Notes under the pieces: generated by a model | What the model saw: only the letters and a program-made list of their open reading frames with translations | Databases searched by the model: none | What the model was told of the DNA's origin: nothing | Assembly (NCBI RefSeq): GCF_001899075.1 | Contig: NZ_MKVA01000011.1 | Span: 186,001 to 250,000 of the forward strand | DNA: 64,000 nt | Source: Devosia sp. 67-54 | Lineage (GTDB): Bacteria > Pseudomonadota > Alphaproteobacteria > Rhizobiales > Devosiaceae | Direction of reading: 5' to 3' | Shown: positions 60,018-64,000 of the stretch, in pieces | How the letters are laid out: every line of letters starts with the position of its first letter | Position numbering within the stretch: position 1 is the first letter of the stretch | Made by a program: the position numbers and the translations under genes

Positions 60018-60148
60018 CCCCTCACCCGGACTTCGCCTTGCGAAGTCTGACCTCTCCCCCAAGGGAGAGGTCAGGGTGCGGCACGATCTTGCCCACGCAC
60101 CACCTCTCCCTGGGGGGAGAGGTCGCCGCGCAGCGGCGGGTGAGGGGG
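60018..60148. repeat. Head-to-head repeat pair, left end of DUF559 cassette 2
   Basis: Forward unit 60018-60071 (CCCCTCACCCGGACTTCGC, ACCTCTCCCCCAAGGGAGAGGT) and inverted unit 60102-60148 (ACCTCTCCC, GGGAGAGGTCGCCGCG, GGGTGAGGGGG). The forward unit is repeated at 60512-60565 with two differences in 54 bases. Confidence 0.85.
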
Positions 60149-60155
60149 CCTTTCT

Positions 60156-60593
60156 GTGAGCATCCTCAAGACCAAATTTGCGGCCGGAGCGGCCAAGCGG
60201 TTGCGCGCCAATTCGACCGATGCCGAGCGCAAGCTCTGGTCGCGCCTGCGTGACCGCCGCCTGCTCGGTTTCAAGTTCGTCCGCCAGCAGCCGGTCGGCC
60301 CGTTCATTGCCGATTTTGCCTGCCGAGAGGCCGATCTCGTCATCGAGCTGGATGGCAGCCAGCATGCCGAGGACGACGCCGTGCGCTACGATTTGCGTCG
60401 CACCGCGGTGCTTGCCGAGCACGGCTACGAAGTGCTTCGCTTCTGGAATACCGACGCCCTTATCCACACCGACGGCGTCCTCGAGGTGATTGTGGCCCAT
60501 TTGCAGAAGGCCCCCTCACCCGGACTTCGCTTTGCGAAGTCCGACCTCTCCCCCAAGGGAGAGGTGGGGGCGGCGGCGCAGCAGGAGGCATAG
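60156..60593 (+). CDS. DUF559 endonuclease-like protein, cassette 2
   Basis: 145 residues, GTG start eight bases after the inverted repeat. Core: STDAERKLWSRLRDRRLLGFKFVRQQPVGPFIADFACREADLVIELDGSQHAEDD...LRRTAVLAEHGYEVLRFWNTDAL. By eye about half of the core residues match the cassette 1 protein. Catalytic-type Asp (IADF) and Glu-X-Asp (IELDGSQH) are kept. The C-terminal tail (APSPGLRFAKSDLSPKGEV) is translated repeat. The ribosome site of hydA (GGAGG) lies in its last codons. A nuclease activity is inferred from the fold only. Confidence 0.88.
   Translation: MSILKTKFAAGAAKRLRANSTDAERKLWSRLRDRRLLGFKFVRQQPVGPFIADFACREADLVIELDGSQHAEDDAVRYDLRRTAVLAEHGYEVLRFWNTDALIHTDGVLEVIVAHLQKAPSPGLRFAKSDLSPKGEVGAAAQQEA
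60512..60565. repeat. Forward repeat, right end of DUF559 cassette 2
   Basis: 54-bp copy of 60018-60071 with two substitutions, in the same orientation, starting 494 nt downstream of it. The coding frame of the DUF559 gene passes through it without a stop. Confidence 0.88.
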
Positions 60594-60596
60594 CAA

Positions 60597-62045
60597 ATGA
60601 CCATCATCAAGAACGGCACCATCGTCACCGCCGATCTCACCCACAAGGCCGACATCCGTATCGACAACGGCAAGATTACCGAGATCGGGCCGAATCTTTC
60701 CGGCGGCGACGTGCTCGACGCCACGGGCTGCTACGTCATGCCGGGCGGCATCGATCCGCATACGCATCTCGAAATGCCGTTCATGGGCACGTACTCGACC
60801 GACGACTTCGAGTCCGGCACGCGTGCGGCGCTCTCGGGCGGCACGACCATGGTGGTCGATTTCTGCCTGCCCAACCCCAACCAGTCGCTGCTCGAAGCGC
60901 TGCAGATGTGGGACAACAAGACCAGCAAAGCCTCCTGCGACTACTCGTTCCACATGGCCATCACCTGGTGGGACAAGCAGGTGTGGGAAGAGATGGCGGA
61001 GGTGGTGCAGCGCGGCATCACCTCGTTCAAGCATTTCATGGCCTACAAGGGCTCGCTGATGGTGAACGACGACGAGATGTTCGCCTCGTTCCAGCGCTGC
61101 GCCGAACTCGGCGCGCTGCCGCTGGTGCACGCCGAGAACGGCGACGTCGTCCTCGCCATGACCGAAAAGCTGCTGGCCGAAGGCAACAACGGCCCCGAGG
61201 GCCACGCCTATTCCCGTCCGCCCGAGGTCGAGGGCGAGGCCACCAACCGCGCCATCATGATCGCCGACATGGCTGGAGTGCCGCTCTACGTCGTGCACAC
61301 CTCGTGCGAGCAGAGCCACGAGGCTATCCGCCGCGCCCGGCAGAAGGGCATGCGCGTCTTCGGCGAGCCGCTGATCCAGCATCTGGTGCTCGACGAGACC
61401 GAATATTTCAACAAGGACTGGGACTATGCGGCGCGCCGCGTGATGAGCCCGCCCTTCCGCAACAAGCAGCATCAGGATTCGCTGTGGGCCGGGCTGCAGG
61501 CCGGCTCCCTGCAGGCCGTGGCCACCGACCATTGCGCCTTCACCACCGAGCAGAAGCGCGTCGGCCTCGGCAATTTCGCCAAGATCCCCAACGGCACCGG
61601 CGGCCTCGAAGACCGCATGCCGCTGCTGTGGACCTACGGCGTCAACACCGGCCGGCTGACGCCGAACGAGTTCGTCGCGGTGACCTCGACCAACATCGCC
61701 AAGATCCTCAACCTGTATCCGAAAAAGGGCGCGGTGCTGGTCGGCGCCGATGCAGACCTCGTGGTCTGGGACCCGAACAAGGAAAAGACCATCTCGGCCA
61801 AATCGCAGCAATCGATCATCGACTACAACGTGTTCGAGGGCTTCAAGGTCAAGGGCCTGCCGCGCTACACGCTGACCCGCGGCAAGGTGGCGGTGAACGA
61901 CGGCAAGGTCGAGGCCGAGCAGGGCCACGGCCAGTTCGTCGCCCGCGAGCCCAACAACCCGGTCAACCGCGCGCTCTCCACCTGGAAAGCCATCACCGCT
62001 CCGCACAAGATCGAACGCGCGGGCATCCCGGCGACGGGGGTGTGA
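60597..62045 (+). CDS. hydA: Dihydropyrimidinase
   Basis: Opens 5,6-dihydrouracil or dihydrothymine to the N-carbamoyl beta-amino acid. The 482-residue amidohydrolase has GGIDPHTHLEMPFMGT (metal His pair) and FKHFMAYKGSLMVND with the carboxylated Lys (Lys151). LVHAENGDVV, YVVHTSCEQ and ATDHCAFTTEQK supply the remaining metal ligands. Other motifs are RPPEVEGEATNRAI and GADADLVVWDPN. GGAGG ten bases before the ATG lies inside the end of the DUF559 gene. It precedes the transporter genes. Confidence 0.95.
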   Translation: MTIIKNGTIVTADLTHKADIRIDNGKITEIGPNLSGGDVLDATGCYVMPGGIDPHTHLEMPFMGTYSTDDFESGTRAALSGGTTMVVDFCLPNPNQSLLEALQMWDNKTSKASCDYSFHMAITWWDKQVWEEMAEVVQRGITSFKHFMAYKGSLMVNDDEMFASFQRCAELGALPLVHAENGDVVLAMTEKLLAEGNNGPEGHAYSRPPEVEGEATNRAIMIADMAGVPLYVVHTSCEQSHEAIRRARQKGMRVFGEPLIQHLVLDETEYFNKDWDYAARRVMSPPFRNKQHQDSLWAGLQAGSLQAVATDHCAFTTEQKRVGLGNFAKIPNGTGGLEDRMPLLWTYGVNTGRLTPNEFVAVTSTNIAKILNLYPKKGAVLVGADADLVVWDPNKEKTISAKSQQSIIDYNVFEGFKVKGLPRYTLTRGKVAVNDGKVEAEQGHGQFVAREPNNPVNRALSTWKAITAPHKIERAGIPATGV

Positions 62046-62109
62046 GTTTGACGCTGGGGGGAGCAACACACGCAGCAGCGTTGGCTTGGCGGTGGGAGGG
62101 GCGGCCGCA

Positions 62110-62892
62110 ATGACCGCCGTCGTCTCCGCCAAAAATCTCGGCCTCACATTCCGCACCAATGACGGCGACGTCGTCGCGCTCTCTGACGTCAATCTCGAGG
62201 TGCAGCCGGGCGAGTTCGTCTCCTTCATTGGCCCGTCGGGCTGCGGCAAGACCACGTTCCTGCGCGTCATCGCCGATCTCGAACAGCCGACCTCGGGAAC
62301 CATCAGCGTCAACGGCATGACGCCCGAGGCGGCGCGCAAATCGCGCTCCTATGGCTATGTGTTCCAGGCGCCGGCGCTGTTTCCCTGGCGCACCATCGAA
62401 AAGAACGTCGCTCTGCCGCTCGAGATCATGGGCCACTCCGACGCCGAGCGGAAGGCGCGCATCGCCCGCACGCTCGAGCTCGTGAACCTCACCGGCTTCG
62501 AGCGCAAATTTCCCTGGCAGCTCTCGGGCGGCATGCAGCAACGCGCCTCCATCGCCCGCGCGCTGGCATTCGACGCCGACCTGCTGCTGATGGACGAGCC
62601 GTTCGGCGCCCTCGACGAGATCGTGCGCGACCATCTCAATTCCGAGCTGCTGAAGCTCTTCGCCGCCACCAAAAAGACCATCGCCTTCGTCACCCACTCG
62701 ATCCCCGAGGCGGTGTATCTCTCCACCAAGATCGTGGTGATGAGCCCGCGCCCCGGCCGGGTCACCGACATCATCGACTCGACGCTGCCGGCCGAACGCC
62801 CGCTCGAGATCCGCGAGACCCCGGAATTCCTCGAGATCGCCCACCGCGTGCGCGAAGGCCTGCGCGCCGGACATTCCTACGAGCAGTCGTGA
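62110..62892 (+). CDS. NitT/TauT-type ABC transporter ATP-binding protein
   Basis: 260 residues. Walker A FIGPSGCGKTTFLRVIADLE, Q-loop YVFQAPALFPWRTIEKNVALPLE, signature LSGGMQQRASIARALAFDADLLLMDEPFGALDE and H-loop FVTHSIPEAVYLS are all present. This is the subgroup that energises nitrate, taurine, thiamine-precursor and pyrimidine uptake. Its place after hydA suggests import of pyrimidines or their breakdown intermediates. GGGAGGGG lies before the ATG at 62110. The stop codon overlaps the permease ATG by one base. Confidence 0.93.
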   Translation: MTAVVSAKNLGLTFRTNDGDVVALSDVNLEVQPGEFVSFIGPSGCGKTTFLRVIADLEQPTSGTISVNGMTPEAARKSRSYGYVFQAPALFPWRTIEKNVALPLEIMGHSDAERKARIARTLELVNLTGFERKFPWQLSGGMQQRASIARALAFDADLLLMDEPFGALDEIVRDHLNSELLKLFAATKKTIAFVTHSIPEAVYLSTKIVVMSPRPGRVTDIIDSTLPAERPLEIRETPEFLEIAHRVREGLRAGHSYEQS

Positions 62893-63818
62893 TGACGGCG
62901 ATCAGGGACAGCAAGGTCTTCGCCATTTTCGTGCTGGTGCTCGTCCTGATCGTGGTCTGGTATGTGGGCGCGGTGCTGCTCAATTGGGGCGTGGTCACCG
63001 ATCGCTTCTCGCGCGACGGCGCCACGCATTCGCTCACCGACATCGTCCTCACCACGCTGAGCTACACCCGCCCGGTGCTGCCGGCGCCGCACCAGGTGGC
63101 GGTCGATCTGTGGAACACCACGCTGACGCTGGCGCCCTCCAACAAGCGGAGCCTGCTCTATCACGCCTGGATCACGCTGTCGGCGACGCTGCTCGGCTTC
63201 GTCATGGGCACCGTGCTCGGCGTCGTGCTGGCGCTGTTCATCGTGCTCAACCAGGCCGCCAGCCGCTCGCTGATGCCGTGGATCATTGCCAGCCAGACCG
63301 TGCCGATCCTGGCGGTGGCGCCGGTGATCGTGGTGCTGACCTACAATGTCCTCACCGGGCAGAACGCGGTGGCGCAGCTGCTGCATCTCGATGCCGACGC
63401 GGCGCAGCTCATCAGCAAGGCGGTGATCGCCACCTATCTCAGCTTCTTTCCGGTGGTGGTGGGCATGGTCAAGGGCCTGCGCAGCCCCGAGACCATCCAG
63501 CTCGATCTGATGCGCACCTACAACGCCACCACGACGCAGACCGTGTGGCTGCTGCGCTGGCCCACCGCCGTGCCCTTCCTCTTCGCCTCGATGAAGGTGG
63601 CGGTCGCCGCCAGCCTCGTCGGCGCCATCGTCGCCGAGCTGCCGACCGGCGCCGTCTCGGGCCTCGGCGCCCGGCTGCTGATCGGCTCGTACAACGGCCA
63701 GATGGTGCAGATCTGGTCGGTGCTGCTGCTCTCGGCTATCCTCGCCGGCCTCCTGGTGCTGGCCGTCGGCATCGTCGAGCGCCTGGTGGTCGCCCGCATG
63801 GGAGCGCGTCCCGCATGA
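62892..63818 (+). CDS. ABC transporter permease (pyrimidine locus)
   Basis: 308 residues with about six membrane helices. The first is IFVLVLVLIVVWYVGAVLL. The BPD_transp_1 domain runs from WITLSATLLGFVMGTVLGVV, through MPWIIASQTVPILAVAPVIVV, to the EAA-like loop DLMRTYNATTTQTVWLLRWP and VAASLVGAIVAELPTG. It has a longer periplasmic loop than typical SsuC-like permeases. It pairs with the ATPase before it and the permease after it. Confidence 0.92.
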   Translation: MTAIRDSKVFAIFVLVLVLIVVWYVGAVLLNWGVVTDRFSRDGATHSLTDIVLTTLSYTRPVLPAPHQVAVDLWNTTLTLAPSNKRSLLYHAWITLSATLLGFVMGTVLGVVLALFIVLNQAASRSLMPWIIASQTVPILAVAPVIVVLTYNVLTGQNAVAQLLHLDADAAQLISKAVIATYLSFFPVVVGMVKGLRSPETIQLDLMRTYNATTTQTVWLLRWPTAVPFLFASMKVAVAASLVGAIVAELPTGAVSGLGARLLIGSYNGQMVQIWSVLLLSAILAGLLVLAVGIVERLVVARMGARPA

Positions 63819-64000
63819 GCCGGCTCGAGCGCATCCTCGCCATCGCCGCCGCACTCTTTGCCGTGCTCGCCATCGCGCTGCCGCTCGGCATCCGCGGCGA
63901 TGCCGTGGTGATGAGCTGGACCGGCGTGCTGTCGGTCGCCTGGCCGGTGCTGGTGCTGCTGCTGCTGGCGCTGTTCACGCTGAAGCTGCCGCCGCTCGTC
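63815..64000 (+). CDS. Second ABC transporter permease (3' end outside window)
   Basis: Only 62 codons are visible. The ATG overlaps the previous stop codon (ATGA). The text MSRLERILAIAAALFAVLAI and SVAWPVLVLLLLALFTL gives two membrane helices. Position and coupling indicate the second permease of the same transporter; a substrate-binding protein gene may follow beyond the window. Confidence 0.75.
   Translation, partial: MSRLERILAIAAALFAVLAIALPLGIRGDAVVMSWTGVLSVAWPVLVLLLLALFTLKLPPLV

Overview
The window is a GC-rich chromosomal segment from an alphaproteobacterium, most like the Hyphomicrobiales and perhaps the Devosia group. This rests on gene order (irr-fabA-fabB, a dnaA-dnaN-recF-gyrB block, the rimP-nusA-ylxR-infB-rbfA-truB-rpsO-pnp translation cluster), an HWE-type histidine kinase, a RutR-like repressor, CTTGAC-N17-CTATAT type promoters and clustered GANTC sites. 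The genus is inference; no marker gene was compared. There is no phage, integrase, classical insertion sequence, CRISPR array, rRNA or recognisable tRNA.

Layout. 1-4.6 kb: end of lnt, metK with an operator-like palindrome, an orphan DUF433 gene, trmB, an HxlR regulator and a small secreted protein. 4.9-19.2 kb: a ferredoxin-reductase-like gene, then the nus/infB translation cluster through pnp. The cluster is interrupted by a YcxB-like membrane gene, an HWE sensor kinase and a frameshifted NYN-domain gene. 19.4-26.4 kb: an ECF sigma factor with its YCII partner, a diguanylate cyclase, an NAD-dependent epimerase-like gene, a 2-hydroxyacid dehydrogenase, an SH3 protein and many palindromic repeats. 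26.4-29.5 kb: irr divergent from fabA-fabB, followed by a HigBA-type toxin-antitoxin pair. 29.5-36 kb: a leftward run ubiE-ubiB-lipoprotein-dut-DUF2259-thiF, then mutM and rpsT. 36-46.7 kb: a GANTC-rich dnaA leader, dnaA, dnaN, recF, gyrB, a hicAB pair and a class A penicillin-binding protein. 46.8-48.3 kb: a LacI-type regulator and an RlpA-like protein.

48.6-64 kb is a reductive pyrimidine degradation locus. PreT/PreA reduce uracil or thymine, HydA opens the ring, and an M20 amidohydrolase releases beta-alanine or beta-aminoisobutyrate. An omega-aminotransferase and MmsA then lead to acetyl- or propionyl-CoA. A RutR homologue is encoded inside the locus, and RutR-box-like sites lie upstream of preT and of the aminotransferase. 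A NitT/TauT-type ABC transporter at the right edge probably imports a pathway substrate.

The most unusual structure is in this locus. Two gaps between pathway genes are each exactly 601 nt and hold the same cassette: a forward repeat, an inverted repeat, a DUF559 endonuclease-like gene and another forward repeat. An antisense hicBA pair occupies a third gap. Related repeats without a DUF559 gene lie elsewhere in the window, so this may be a non-autonomous repeat family with an associated nuclease gene.
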